A DNA stretch of 64,000 nt from Alphaproteobacteria bacterium (GCA_021775805.1 JAJFHD010000014.1:1-64000), one strand, 5' to 3'; shown: positions 26,995 to 35,780, counted from the stretch's first letter. Translations and numbers: made by a program. Notes: a model not told the origin generated them from the sequence alone.

Positions 26995-27675
26995 TCATCG
27001 CCGGGCAGGTCCGACGTCGGCAAAGTAGTTCTTGCCGAGCCATGTCGAGATATCCCGTTTCAGGTGGTTTGCACCCGAGAGCCTGATCCGGTGGTCCCGC
27101 AGCGCCTGACCCAGGCCGATGTCGCCCATCCAGACGCCGGTGAGCGTTCTGACGTCGGTCAAAACAGTCAGGTCGACCTCGTATCCGGGATCCTTCATGC
27201 ACACGTCTACGTCACCGTCTCGGATAACCAGCCACCACCGGCGGAACTTTGCCGTGTAGTCGGAGAACTCGAAGTACAGGGTTACAAGATTGTCTTCGAA
27301 ATAACCGGCATTCATCGTGCGGTGGATGTCCCACATCAGCAACGATGGATCGAGGTCGTCCGGCGTGAGCTTGCTTCGGGCCCAGCGGTGTCCCCATATG
27401 CCCATCTGCACAATGATCGGCTTCAGCTCCAGTCCCGCCTCCGTCAGCGTGTAGCGGATCCCGCCATCGCTTTGTGTGCGGGCCACCACGCCTGCGGCTT
27501 CCAGCGACTTGAGCCGGGTCGATAACAAGGACGGCGATATGCGCGGCAGACCACGGCGCAGATCGTTGAAGCTTTCGCTGCCGGCACCGAGCTCCCGCAG
27601 GATCAGATGAGTCCACCGTTCCCCGAGAATCTCGGAGGTTTTTGCGATAGGGCAGAACTGTCCGAAGCTATTCAT
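26995..27675 (-). CDS. HxlR-type transcriptional regulator with C-terminal ligand-like domain
   Basis: The 226-residue protein has an HxlR winged helix (residues 1-100) with the sensor-type Cys8 in FGQFCPIAKTSEILGERW and the recognition-helix region LPRISPSLLSTRLKSLEAAG. Residues 110-226 resemble an SCP2-like ligand pocket seen in longer HxlR proteins. HxlR regulators often sense electrophiles or oxidants. It is transcribed away from the AhpD-like gene and has a dyad-symmetric site 26-61 bases upstream of its start. There is no obvious ribosome site before the ATG. Confidence 0.88.
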   Translation of the reverse strand: MNSFGQFCPIAKTSEILGERWTHLILRELGAGSESFNDLRRGLPRISPSLLSTRLKSLEAAGVVARTQSDGGIRYTLTEAGLELKPIIVQMGIWGHRWARSKLTPDDLDPSLLMWDIHRTMNAGYFEDNLVTLYFEFSDYTAKFRRWWLVIRDGDVDVCMKDPGYEVDLTVLTDVRTLTGVWMGDIGLGQALRDHRIRLSGANHLKRDISTWLGKNYFADVGPARR

Positions 27676-27700
27676 GGGGGAGAGTTTGGAATATCTGATA

Positions 27701-27736
27701 GTTCAATGCAAATACAAAATTTGTACCGAATTGAAC
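27701..27736. promoter_or_regulatory. Composite dyad operator in the HxlR/AhpD-like divergent region
   Basis: The inner palindrome TACAAA-A-TTTGTA (27713-27725) is nested in an outer pair GTTCAAT (27701-27707) and ATTGAAC (27730-27736). Both share almost the same centre (27719 and 27718.5). The site is in an AT-rich gap of about 256 bases. It is the natural candidate for the HxlR binding site. Confidence 0.55.
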
Positions 27737-27777
27737 AAAGATGCAAGTTCCTTGTCGCCAATGATGATTCCTATTTC

Positions 27778-27789
27778 ATTGATATCAAT
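27778..27789. promoter_or_regulatory. 12-base perfect palindrome
   Basis: ATTGATATCAAT is a perfect palindrome in the same divergent region, 53 bases right of the composite dyad and about 140 bases before the AhpD-like start. It may be a second regulator site or chance in AT-rich DNA. Confidence 0.3.
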
Positions 27790-27931
27790 CATAAAAATGT
27801 GATTCATGAGAGATGGAAAGCTAATCTCAGATCAATATAGGAGATAAGTGATACAGATTTCATACTTGAGATGTAATGCGCTCCCACAACATGGTGATGC
27901 CTCGACTGAAACCAAACCAAGGAGTAGAACC

Positions 27932-29077
27932 ATGTTGCCATCGAAACTCAGATACTGGTTGTTCGACCGCATGTCGGTAAAAACCATGCGTTATGTCACC
28001 GCCGTTCCTGCACGTGAAGCCACCGGGCTGACAAAGCAGGTCTACGACATGATCGAACAGGACTTTTTCAAGAACGGTTCATTGACAAGCCGCTCCAGAG
28101 TGCCCGAACTCATGGCGGCGATCTGGACCGGCGGCCGCGAAGCCATGCTGGTGGAAGACAAGGTTGACCGCACCACCAAGGACGCGATCTGTGCCGTGCT
28201 GTCCCAGATCAACGACTGTCCCTACTGCGAGGATATGCTGGTGAGTCTCGTCCACGCCGGCGGCGACCATGAGGCGGCGCGGGACATCCTTGCGCAAAAC
28301 GGACTTGAGGCCACAAGTGACAAACTGCGCCAGCGACTCGACTGGGTGCGCGCTGTCGCCAAGCCGGGAACTGGGGAGATTCCGGAAACGCCTTTCACCG
28401 ACGAGCAGTTGCCGGAAGTGCTCGGCACACTTCTGGGCATGAGCGACATCAACCGTTTCAGCCATGTGGTTATGGCAGACTCTCCCGTTGGCGCACCCCT
28501 GGGGTCGCAATCGGTCAAGGCGACGGCCTTGCGTGTCTTTGGCTCCGAACTGGAATCCACGCGAAAGAACCCTCTGGAGCCCGGCCGGTCGCTGCCGCTT
28601 CTTCCAGCCGCGACACTGCCAGGAGACATGTGGTGGGCCGAACCCAATCCGCGGGTTGCCGATGCAATGGCTCGATGGGCAGCGGCTGTGGATCGGGAAA
28701 CCATTGGCGTCGTATCTCCAAAAGTCAGGCACGCTGTGGCTGCATCGCTCGACAACTGGAACGGCGAGCAAATGCCGATCAGCCGTTCGTGGGTGAAAGC
28801 TGATATCGAGGGCCTTGAAGGCGATGATGAGGCAATTGCGCGGCTGGCCATAGTTCTGGCGAAAGCGCCATATCAGGTCGACGAAGCGATGGCAGAAGCC
28901 GTGCTCGGCAACGAGCAGGATGAGCAGAGGTTTATTCGCATACTGTCCTGGGCGTCCTTTACGGGCGCGCGCCGCTTTGTTCAATTGGTTGCCGACCGAA
29001 AAGCAGCCGATGTCGCTGACGCGTTCTCCAGGATCGCTTGTAGCAACCCGAGGCCCGTTGCAGAAGTGGCCGCGTGA
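27932..29077 (+). CDS. Carboxymuconolactone decarboxylase/AhpD-like protein
   Basis: The 381-residue protein has an AhpD-like all-helical domain in residues 40-130 with the redox pair CPYC at 96-99 (DCPYCEDMLVSLVHAGG). The second half (about residues 180-381) looks like a degenerate repeat of the same fold but lacks the CxxC. ATG 27932 follows AAGGAG. The divergent HxlR gene suggests control by an electrophile or oxidant. A thiol-dependent peroxidase or reductase role is inferred from the CxxC; AhpD partners such as AhpC are not nearby. Confidence 0.75.
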   Translation: MLPSKLRYWLFDRMSVKTMRYVTAVPAREATGLTKQVYDMIEQDFFKNGSLTSRSRVPELMAAIWTGGREAMLVEDKVDRTTKDAICAVLSQINDCPYCEDMLVSLVHAGGDHEAARDILAQNGLEATSDKLRQRLDWVRAVAKPGTGEIPETPFTDEQLPEVLGTLLGMSDINRFSHVVMADSPVGAPLGSQSVKATALRVFGSELESTRKNPLEPGRSLPLLPAATLPGDMWWAEPNPRVADAMARWAAAVDRETIGVVSPKVRHAVAASLDNWNGEQMPISRSWVKADIEGLEGDDEAIARLAIVLAKAPYQVDEAMAEAVLGNEQDEQRFIRILSWASFTGARRFVQLVADRKAADVADAFSRIACSNPRPVAEVAA

Positions 29078-29157
29078 CTCTGCTGCTGCGTCGGGGTGTT
29101 TGCTCCGGCGCAGCATCGCAATGCACTCAAGACCTACACACCGACGCCGGAATCACG

Positions 29158-29211
29158 TTGATGTGGGATAAAAGCGTGCAGTTATCCGCACCATGACTTG
29201 ATGTGGGGTAA
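29158..29211 (+). promoter_or_regulatory. Two 14-base direct repeats spaced by 40 bases
   Basis: TTGATGTGGGATAA (29158-29171) and TTGATGTGGGGTAA (29198-29211) match at 13 of 14 positions and are exactly 40 bases apart, about four helical turns. They lie 93-146 bases before the FAD/GcvT enzyme gene. This looks like a tandem activator or repressor site for the methylamine module. Confidence 0.5.
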
Positions 29212-29303
29212 TGCCTGCGGTTGAATTTTTTCACTTTGACAAACCCGAACCCCCGGGCCGACACTCCCTTCAAAGATAAGAAATCGCCACAAAGGGAGGC
29301 CAC

Positions 29304-31748
29304 ATGCAGTCTCATGCACGGGTTGTTGTCATCGGCGGGGGATGTGTCGGCGCGAACATTCTCTACAGTCTCGCCCATCGCGGCTGGACCGATGTCTGCC
29401 TGCTGGAACGCACGGAACTGACGGCCGGATCGACCTGGCATGCCGCCGGTCTGATTCCACTCTACAGTTTCAGCTACAAGTTCGGCCGGCTGATCGCCAA
29501 GACGATCGAGATCTACGAAGGCCTGGAAGCCGAAACCGGTCAGGCGGTCGGTTGGCACAAGTGCGGCCAGTTGCGCGTCGCCAGCACACCTGATCGCATG
29601 GATGAATATCTCAGTTACGCCTCGATCGCCGAGACGCAAGGCGTGCGTGCGGAAATTCTGACACCTGAGCAAACCGTCGACCTGTGGCCCCTGATGAAGC
29701 GGGCGCCGGATCTCTTAGGCGCCGTCTACAACCCCGATGACGGCCACATTGCGCCCGCAGACGTCACCCAGGCTCTGGCAAAGGGCGCGCGTAATCTGGG
29801 CGCCCAGATCCATCGCAACACGGAAGTCCTGAGTGTCGAACAGAAAACCGGCGGCGAGTGGCTGGTCAAGACAAACCAGGGCGACATCACGTGCGAACAT
29901 CTCGTGACCGCGACCGGCAACTACATCCAGCAAACCGCGGCGATGCTGGGTCTCAATCTGCCGGGCTTTCCGGTCGTGCACCAGTACTGGGTCACGGAAA
30001 CCGTACCGGCGGTGCGCGAGCGCCACGAACAGGGCCTGCCGGAGCTGCCGGTCCTGCGCAACGAAGCGATCAACGGTTATGTCCGCGAAGAACGCGACGG
30101 CTTGATGTTCGGTCCCTACGAGCGGCCGCAGCGTCTCGAACATTTTGCCCGCGACGGTGTGCCGGACTGGTTTGGTGCGGATCTCCTGGCCGAGGATATG
30201 GAGTCGGCCGAAGAGAACTGGGAAGCGGGTCTGGAGCTCGTGCCGGTGCTGGGTGAAGTCGGTATCCAAAGCAACGTCCGCGGTCCGATTTGTGTCTCAC
30301 CCGATAACCTTCCTCTGGCAGGTCCGGCCTGGGGCAAGAGGAATCTCTGGCTGGCGGAAGCCTTTTCAGGCGGCATTCTGATGGGCGGCGGCATCGGGCA
30401 CGAACTGGCCAACTGGATCATCGACGGTGAGCCCCATGTGGATCTTTCTGAAGTCGATCCCCGTCGCTTCGGCGATTACGCCAACAAGGTCTGGACGGGG
30501 CACAAAAACAAGGAAACCTTTGGCCACAATTTCGGCATTCATTATCCAGGCTACGAGTGGCCGGAAGCCCGGCCCGCAAAGACCATGCCCTGTTATGACA
30601 AACTGGATGCCAAGGGGGCGGTCTGGGGGGCAGTTTACGGTTGGGAAATCCCAAACTGGTTTGCCCCCGAGGGTGTTGAGCCCCGTGACGAATGGAGCTA
30701 CCGCACGTTCAACAGCCTGCCTCACATCGCTGCCGAATGCCATGCCGTGCGCAACGCCGTCGGCATGATCGAGATGACGCCGATGGCAAAGTTCGAAGTC
30801 TCAGGACCCGGTGCTGAAGCCTGGTTGAACCGGGTTCTTGCCAATGCCATGCCAAAGCGGGCAGGTGGTATCGCGCTGGCGCATTTCCTGACTCACAAGG
30901 GCACGGTCAGGGCCGAGTTCACCGTCACACGTCTTGCGGATGACAGCTTCTACCTGGTTGCCACACCACGCGGCGAAAGGCATGATTTCGACCTACTTTT
31001 CAAAGCTTTGCCAAGCGATGGCAGCGTCAGCCTGCGCAACGCCACACTTGAGCGCGGCTGTTTTACCGTCGTTGGACCAAACGCCCGTGCCTTGCTTGAA
31101 CCCCTTGTCGACGCCGACATCGGCAACGAAGCCTTCCGCTGGATGACCGGCCGTTCCGTAACAGTCGGCCTGGCATCGGACGTCCGTATGATGCGGGTCA
31201 ATTATGAGGGCGAACTGGGTTGGGAACTCTACCATCCGATTTGCTACAACAACCATCTCTTCAATGAACTGACGAAGGCGGGTGCCGGGCACGGCTTAAA
31301 GCACGTAGGCTATCGGGCCATCGAATCTCTGCGGCTGGAGAAATCCTACCGTGCCATGTACCGCGACATGGACGTGGAGCACACGGCGCTGGAGAGCGGT
31401 CTCGACCGGTTCGTCAAACTCGACAAGGGCGACTTCAGGGGTCGTGATGCCTTGGTCAACCAGCAAGCAAACGGTCTTGAACAGCGCATGGTGACATTGA
31501 AGGTCGAGACCGTCGACGCCGATGCCTTCATGAACGAAGCCGTCTTTAAGGGGGGCAAGCTGGTCGGGCGCGTGACGTCGGGGGCTACCTCGCACAATTT
31601 TGGCGCGTGTCTGTCCATGGCTTACCTCGACGTCGAGCATGCGGCAGTGGGAACCGAGCTTGAAATCCCGCTTCTGGGTGAACGTCGCAGAGCCACGGTG
31701 ATCGCCGATTCTCCCTACGATCCGACAAATGAGAGACCCCGCATGTAG
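29304..31748 (+). CDS. Dimethylglycine/sarcosine dehydrogenase-like FAD enzyme with GcvT domain
   Basis: The 814-residue protein has a DAO-type FAD domain (VVVIGGGCVGANIL, residues 7-20; GSTWHAAG with His46, the position of covalent FAD attachment in dimethylglycine dehydrogenase), an FAO_M linker (about 375-430) and GcvT N- and C-terminal folate domains (about 430-800). Such enzymes oxidatively remove a methyl group from an N-methyl amine and can pass the one-carbon unit to tetrahydrofolate. The ATG follows GGGAGG. It is 12 bases ahead of the mttB homologue. ETF and ETF-QO (encoded at 3.6 kb) are plausible electron acceptors. The exact substrate is unknown. Confidence 0.88.
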   Translation: MQSHARVVVIGGGCVGANILYSLAHRGWTDVCLLERTELTAGSTWHAAGLIPLYSFSYKFGRLIAKTIEIYEGLEAETGQAVGWHKCGQLRVASTPDRMDEYLSYASIAETQGVRAEILTPEQTVDLWPLMKRAPDLLGAVYNPDDGHIAPADVTQALAKGARNLGAQIHRNTEVLSVEQKTGGEWLVKTNQGDITCEHLVTATGNYIQQTAAMLGLNLPGFPVVHQYWVTETVPAVRERHEQGLPELPVLRNEAINGYVREERDGLMFGPYERPQRLEHFARDGVPDWFGADLLAEDMESAEENWEAGLELVPVLGEVGIQSNVRGPICVSPDNLPLAGPAWGKRNLWLAEAFSGGILMGGGIGHELANWIIDGEPHVDLSEVDPRRFGDYANKVWTGHKNKETFGHNFGIHYPGYEWPEARPAKTMPCYDKLDAKGAVWGAVYGWEIPNWFAPEGVEPRDEWSYRTFNSLPHIAAECHAVRNAVGMIEMTPMAKFEVSGPGAEAWLNRVLANAMPKRAGGIALAHFLTHKGTVRAEFTVTRLADDSFYLVATPRGERHDFDLLFKALPSDGSVSLRNATLERGCFTVVGPNARALLEPLVDADIGNEAFRWMTGRSVTVGLASDVRMMRVNYEGELGWELYHPICYNNHLFNELTKAGAGHGLKHVGYRAIESLRLEKSYRAMYRDMDVEHTALESGLDRFVKLDKGDFRGRDALVNQQANGLEQRMVTLKVETVDADAFMNEAVFKGGKLVGRVTSGATSHNFGACLSMAYLDVEHAAVGTELEIPLLGERRRATVIADSPYDPTNERPRM

Positions 31749-31760
31749 GAGACCTCGACC

Positions 31761-33290
31761 ATGACGACCCTCGACCCGGATATCAAACGACGCGGCGGGC
31801 GGTCGGCGCGCAAGGCGGCACGGGCCGAGGCGGCCTTCGTCCACCACCCGACCCTGGTGCGCAATGTCCCGGTCTACGACGTCGCCAATGCCGAAGGCGT
31901 GGACATGATCCACGACCTTGCCATGCGAATTGTCGAGGAGCTTGGCGTCGAATTCCGCGATGAGGAATCGCTTGAGATCTGGAAAACGACAGACGCGGAA
32001 GTCGATGGCTACAAAGTGCGTGTAGGCCGCGACACCCTTCTGGCGCTGGTCGGCAAGGCGCCCGAGACGTTTACACACCATGCCCGCAATCCGGACCGCA
32101 CGGTGACCGTGGGCGGAACCAACATGGTCGTCGCTCCGTCCTACGGTCCGCCCTTCGTGCTCGATCTGGAGGGCGTGCGCCGACATGCCACTCTGGATGA
32201 TCTGAACAACCTGCAAAAACTCAATCACCTGGCCGCCAGCGTGCATATCGCCGGCGGCCCGATTGTCGAGCCGGTCGATGTGCCGGTGCCCCACCGCCAC
32301 ATGCACATGGCCTACAGCGGCCTGAAATATTCCGACAAACCGATTATCGGCAATGTCACGTCAGCCGACCGTGCCCGCGATACCATTGACATGTGCAAGA
32401 TCGTGTTCGGAGATGAATTCGCCACCAACAATTGCTGCACGACGTCCCTGATCAACTCGAACTCGCCCCTGGTCTGGGATCAGACCATGCTCGACGCGCT
32501 GAAGGTCTACGCCGCCAACAATCACGCTGTCCTGTGCTCGCCGTTTTCCATGGCCGCCGCGTCGACACCCGCAAGCAATGTCGGCACCATGGCCGTGGTC
32601 ACGGCGGAAGCGTTGATGGCGATAGCCTTTGCCCAGATCATCCGCCCGGGCTCGCCCATGCTGTTCGGCGTCCCCGCAATGACGGTGGCGCTCAACACCG
32701 GTGCTCCTGTCCATGGCAGCCCCGACTCGGCGATCGTGCAGTTTCTGGCAGGCGCCATGGCCCGGCGATACCGGGTGCCACACCGGGCGATTGCAAATTG
32801 CGCGACCTCGAAGACACCGGACATGCAGGCGGGTTTCGATTCCATGTGGGGCCTTTTCCCGTCGTTCCTTGCCGGCGCTCACTGGATCACCATGGCCGGC
32901 GGCATGATCGAGGGCACGCTGGGATTGAGCTATGCCAAGACTGTTCTCGATTTTGAACAGGTCGACGCGTTTTATCACTTCTCGAACGGCTGCCGGTTCG
33001 ACGACCTTGACGAGATCTTCGAAACCATCCGGGAAGTCGGCCCGGGCGGCCATTTTCTGGGCGCTGCCCACACCCGTAAATCCAATCTCTTCATCTTTCC
33101 CTCCCAGGACAACGGCACTTTTGAGCAATGGGAGATCGAAGGTCAAAAGCAGTCCGACGCGGTCGGTGTCGACAAGGCGAAAGCCTGGCTCGCCCATTAC
33201 GAACCGCCGCCAATCGACGACGCCCTCGACCAGGCCTTGTGTGAATTCATTGCAAGACGTGAGAAGGAACTGCCATCAAAGGTTGCTTGA
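31761..33290 (+). CDS. Non-pyrrolysine MttB-superfamily methyltransferase
   Basis: The 509-residue protein matches the trimethylamine methyltransferase (MttB, COG5598) superfamily: PSYGPPFVLDLEGVRR, the HLAASVHIAGGPIVEP region, and a C-terminal GGHFLGAAHTR. No in-frame amber codon is present, so it belongs to the non-Pyl branch, whose studied members (MtgB type) demethylate quaternary amines such as glycine betaine using a corrinoid protein. No corrinoid protein or reactivase gene is in this window. It is preceded by the dimethylglycine-dehydrogenase-like gene with a 12-base gap, so the two probably act in one demethylation route. Confidence 0.85.
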   Translation: MTTLDPDIKRRGGRSARKAARAEAAFVHHPTLVRNVPVYDVANAEGVDMIHDLAMRIVEELGVEFRDEESLEIWKTTDAEVDGYKVRVGRDTLLALVGKAPETFTHHARNPDRTVTVGGTNMVVAPSYGPPFVLDLEGVRRHATLDDLNNLQKLNHLAASVHIAGGPIVEPVDVPVPHRHMHMAYSGLKYSDKPIIGNVTSADRARDTIDMCKIVFGDEFATNNCCTTSLINSNSPLVWDQTMLDALKVYAANNHAVLCSPFSMAAASTPASNVGTMAVVTAEALMAIAFAQIIRPGSPMLFGVPAMTVALNTGAPVHGSPDSAIVQFLAGAMARRYRVPHRAIANCATSKTPDMQAGFDSMWGLFPSFLAGAHWITMAGGMIEGTLGLSYAKTVLDFEQVDAFYHFSNGCRFDDLDEIFETIREVGPGGHFLGAAHTRKSNLFIFPSQDNGTFEQWEIEGQKQSDAVGVDKAKAWLAHYEPPPIDDALDQALCEFIARREKELPSKVA

Positions 33291-33344
33291 ATTCGCGGTG
33301 TCGCGGTGATCTGAAGCCGTTAGACGAAGCTCAAGTCGGCGTTG

Positions 33345-33440
33345 CAAACCCTTTCGTCATTGCGGTGAAAACCGCAATCCACGGGCCAACGCGCAAGGTC
33401 TGGCGCTGTAGCACCTGGACACCGGCCTTCGCCGGTGTGA
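33345..33440. repeat. Intergenic palindromic repeat (REP-like), two hairpins
   Basis: Between mttB and the convergent exported-protein gene are two strong hairpins: ATTGCGGT/ACCGCAAT with loop GAAA (33359-33378) and ACACCGGC/GCCGGTGT with loop CTTC (33419-33438). The layout is that of the dispersed palindromic elements often mistranslated in alphaproteobacterial genomes. It may also end transcription for both convergent genes. No second copy was recognised in this window. Confidence 0.55.
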
Positions 33441-33482
33441 CGAGGAGAGGTTAGGCCGAGTGGATGCGACGTATGGGATGTA

Positions 33483-34157
33483 TTAGTCACCGGCCACAAA
33501 GAACTGCCAGGTACCGTCCGCCGAGATGCCGGCCCGGTAGCCGAAATAAACGCCGGATTCTTCCATCGTCCGCGCATCGTCGGGATTCACCAGCAAGAAA
33601 AATTCGACCTTCTGCGATCCCGTCAATTTGTTCAGCGGATAAACCGCGTGGTACGGCCACACGAACAACTCGTCCGCGGTGCCAGGGTCGATGACCGTGA
33701 AACCGGCCGACAGGACTTTCAGCATTTCAGCCAGGATCTCGCGGCCTTCGCCGTCGCGCGAGACCTTGCGCCAATAGGCAATGGCATCGGTCTCACTGCC
33801 AAAGCTGAAGGCAGGCGGCAACTCGCCGGACTCCAATGGTGGCCGCATGCGCTCCATGTCGCCTGAACGTGCAGCCGAGATGATCCAGTTGCGCATCTTC
33901 TGCACAGGCTCGGGCAGTTTGCCGATGTCGTAGCGTACCACCGGCACCTCGGCGGTACTGCTCTTTATGCGTTCGGCATCCTTGTCTTCAGTCTCCGGTT
34001 TTGCGTCGGCGCCTGACGTAATCCGGCCTTCGTCCTTGTCCTGGGCATAGATCGGCGCTCCGGGCCAGATCAAAGCGACAAGTATAACAGCGCCAAGACC
34101 AAGGAGTGACCTTGATGCTTGGGAAACTCGCAGACTGAAGGCTGATCGGTCGTGCAA
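33483..34157 (-). CDS. Conserved exported protein of unknown function
   Basis: The 224-residue protein has a signal-type segment (LLGLGAVILVALIWPGAPIYA, residues 18-38), a charged Lys/Asp/Glu-rich linker (40-70) and a globular C-terminal domain with SARSGDMERMRPPLESGELPP-like ankyrin-style helices and FVAGD at the end. The start appears to be TTG 34157 with GGTGG/AAAG upstream; no ATG gives a signal peptide. I do not recognise a functional family beyond conserved alphaproteobacterial proteins. It faces the LysE gene. Confidence 0.65.
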   Translation of the reverse strand: MHDRSAFSLRVSQASRSLLGLGAVILVALIWPGAPIYAQDKDEGRITSGADAKPETEDKDAERIKSSTAEVPVVRYDIGKLPEPVQKMRNWIISAARSGDMERMRPPLESGELPPAFSFGSETDAIAYWRKVSRDGEGREILAEMLKVLSAGFTVIDPGTADELFVWPYHAVYPLNKLTGSQKVEFFLLVNPDDARTMEESGVYFGYRAGISADGTWQFFVAGD

Positions 34158-34286
34158 AACTTTCCACCCGTTAGGCGTTTACAACAACGCCATCGTGGGC
34201 TGATTTTGACGGTTTACCGTTGACCGTCAAGCCGATTGTCTTCACACACGGAGACTTCGTGGATCTGGTGGTACATTTATACGCCA

Positions 34287-34934
34287 ATGGGCACTTTCGA
34301 CTGGCAACTGATTCCCTGGGGGGTAGCGATCGGACTTGCGGTATCCGCGCCGCTTGGACCCATCAATTTCATGTGCATCCGCCACACCGTGCAGTTCGGT
34401 TTCTGGGGTGGCGTGTTCACAGGGATCGGGTCTGTTATTGGCGACGTCATATTCGCCATCGTTGCCGGTCTTGGCATAACCGCCGTTGCCGGTTTGATCG
34501 CCGCGTACACCAACTGGCTCCTTCTGGTCGGCGGCTGTTTTCTTTTGATTCTCGGTCTCGTCTCGTTCCGCGCCCGCGTGACTGATGCGGAAATGGCAAA
34601 GGCGCTGACCGCAGGGCAGAGAGCGGCGATCGTCTCCACCACTTTGGCGCTAACTTTGACCAACCCGTTCACGTTCACCGGTTTCATTTCCATGTTCGGC
34701 GGGCTGTCAGGGCAGTTTGCAACCGGTGCCGGTTACGGGCCGTTGGCCGTCCTGGTGGTCTCGGTTGCCCTCGGCAGCAGCCTGTGGTGGATTTTTCTGG
34801 CGCGTCTGGTCGCGGTCTTCCGCAACAGGATCGACGCCCGGCGACTCACGGCCATAAACAAGGTCACCGGTGCAGCAGTTGTCGTGTTCGGATTGTTTGT
34901 GCTTGGAAAGCTGGCAGCAACGATTATTGCGTAA
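34287..34934 (+). CDS. LysE/RhtB-family exporter
   Basis: The 215-residue membrane protein has about six hydrophobic helices and the family opening WGVAIGLAVSAPLGPINFMCIRHTVQFG, given here in part as APLGPINFMC with IRHTVQFG following. It probably exports an amino acid or related metabolite by proton exchange. ATG 34287 was chosen; an in-frame TTG at 34236 would add 17 hydrophilic residues. The last 11 bases overlap a convergent small gene. Confidence 0.8.
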   Translation: MGTFDWQLIPWGVAIGLAVSAPLGPINFMCIRHTVQFGFWGGVFTGIGSVIGDVIFAIVAGLGITAVAGLIAAYTNWLLLVGGCFLLILGLVSFRARVTDAEMAKALTAGQRAAIVSTTLALTLTNPFTFTGFISMFGGLSGQFATGAGYGPLAVLVVSVALGSSLWWIFLARLVAVFRNRIDARRLTAINKVTGAAVVVFGLFVLGKLAATIIA

Positions 34935-35184
34935 CCCGGTTGACCGTGAACTCACCGTAACGAATGCGTTCCGCCAGACCGTCGGTCATGTTTGCCACTG
35001 CATCCTCGCCATAGGTCACGACCATGTCGCTGAGGGCTGCAAAAATTGCGGCAGTGGCCAGCATGTCGGGATCGACGCCGTCATAGACCCCTTCCTCCCA
35101 TGCATCGAGAATGTAACGGAGCGCAGCCTGTTTTTGTTCCTGAATCTGCTGTTCTTCAGCGTCCTCGACATCGACCTTGAGCAT
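34924..35184 (-). CDS. Small acidic protein, unknown function
   Basis: The 86-residue acidic protein has an N-terminal Glu/Gln-rich helix (EDAEEQQIQEQKQAA), then DPDMLATAAIFAALSDMVV and a closing GLAERIRYGEFTVNR. It overlaps the 3' end of the LysE gene by 11 bases on the opposite strand. An AGG element precedes the ATG by about 6 bases. The composition and codon use look coding, but I do not recognise the family. Confidence 0.6.
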   Translation of the reverse strand: MLKVDVEDAEEQQIQEQKQAALRYILDAWEEGVYDGVDPDMLATAAIFAALSDMVVTYGEDAVANMTDGLAERIRYGEFTVNRVTQ

Positions 35185-35365
35185 GACTTACCTACTGGGA
35201 CACAACCAACAATAACACTGTCTGGATCCAAAAAATTGTCTGTCAAAACCATGATCCAGAATGGCTCAACGCACCGTGTCGGGCCGATAACAAATGCCCC
35301 GGGTCACGGACTAGGTTCTAGCATACCCCAGAGCAGCCGTTTTTAGAAAGTAAATAAAAGGTTAA

Positions 35366-35382
35366 TGGGTCGGGCTGACCCA
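35366..35382 (-). terminator. Intrinsic terminator after the TIGR02301 gene
   Basis: Reading the minus strand, the stem TGGGTC/GACCCA with a 5-base loop is followed by TTAACCTTTTATTT. It starts 6 bases after the stop codon at 35388. Confidence 0.55.
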
Positions 35383-35387
35383 GAATG

Positions 35388-35780
35388 TTAGTATTCCGCC
35401 CGTTCCAGCGCCATCGCCTGGGACAGTCTTTGACCTTCCTGGGCAAACTTTTCAGCCTGCAGATAGGCAGAATCCGTACAGCTTTGATAGGAACGCTGGT
35501 GCCCGCGATACCCCTTGTTGAACTGCCGCACCAATCGTGCGCGTCGCGACGGCGAGGGCGATTCGGCATCAAGCAGGCGGATCATCTGATCGCGCCACAA
35601 CTGACCTTCGTTGGCCCCGCAGATGTTGCGCAGATGATGCATGGCGCCCAGAACCTCCGAGAGCCTCATAAGCTTCTGTGCATAGGGCTCGTTGCTGCTT
35701 TGCGCCAACGCATGCCCGGCCAAGGCCGGCGTCGTCAGCAACACAGCCGCAACGATCAGTTTCTTGATTTCGCAGTACAT
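35388..35780 (-). CDS. TIGR02301 family exported protein
   Basis: The 130-residue protein has a signal peptide (MYCEIKKLIVAAVLL then TTPALAGHALA) and a compact helical domain with LSEVLGAMHHLRNIC and FNKGYRGHQRSYQSC; the two Cys residues may form a disulfide. This matches the TIGR02301 family of Alphaproteobacteria, which has no known function. ATG 35780 was preferred because it places the signal peptide at the start; the frame continues upstream to 35810. Confidence 0.75.
   Translation of the reverse strand: MYCEIKKLIVAAVLLTTPALAGHALAQSSNEPYAQKLMRLSEVLGAMHHLRNICGANEGQLWRDQMIRLLDAESPSPSRRARLVRQFNKGYRGHQRSYQSCTDSAYLQAEKFAQEGQRLSQAMALERAEY

Noticed and set aside
31761..33290. Pyrrolysine-type MttB
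   Set aside because: No in-frame amber codon occurs within the gene; it belongs to the non-Pyl branch.
33320..33577. 85-codon minus-strand frame
   Set aside because: It translates the REP-like element, a known source of spurious short proteins.
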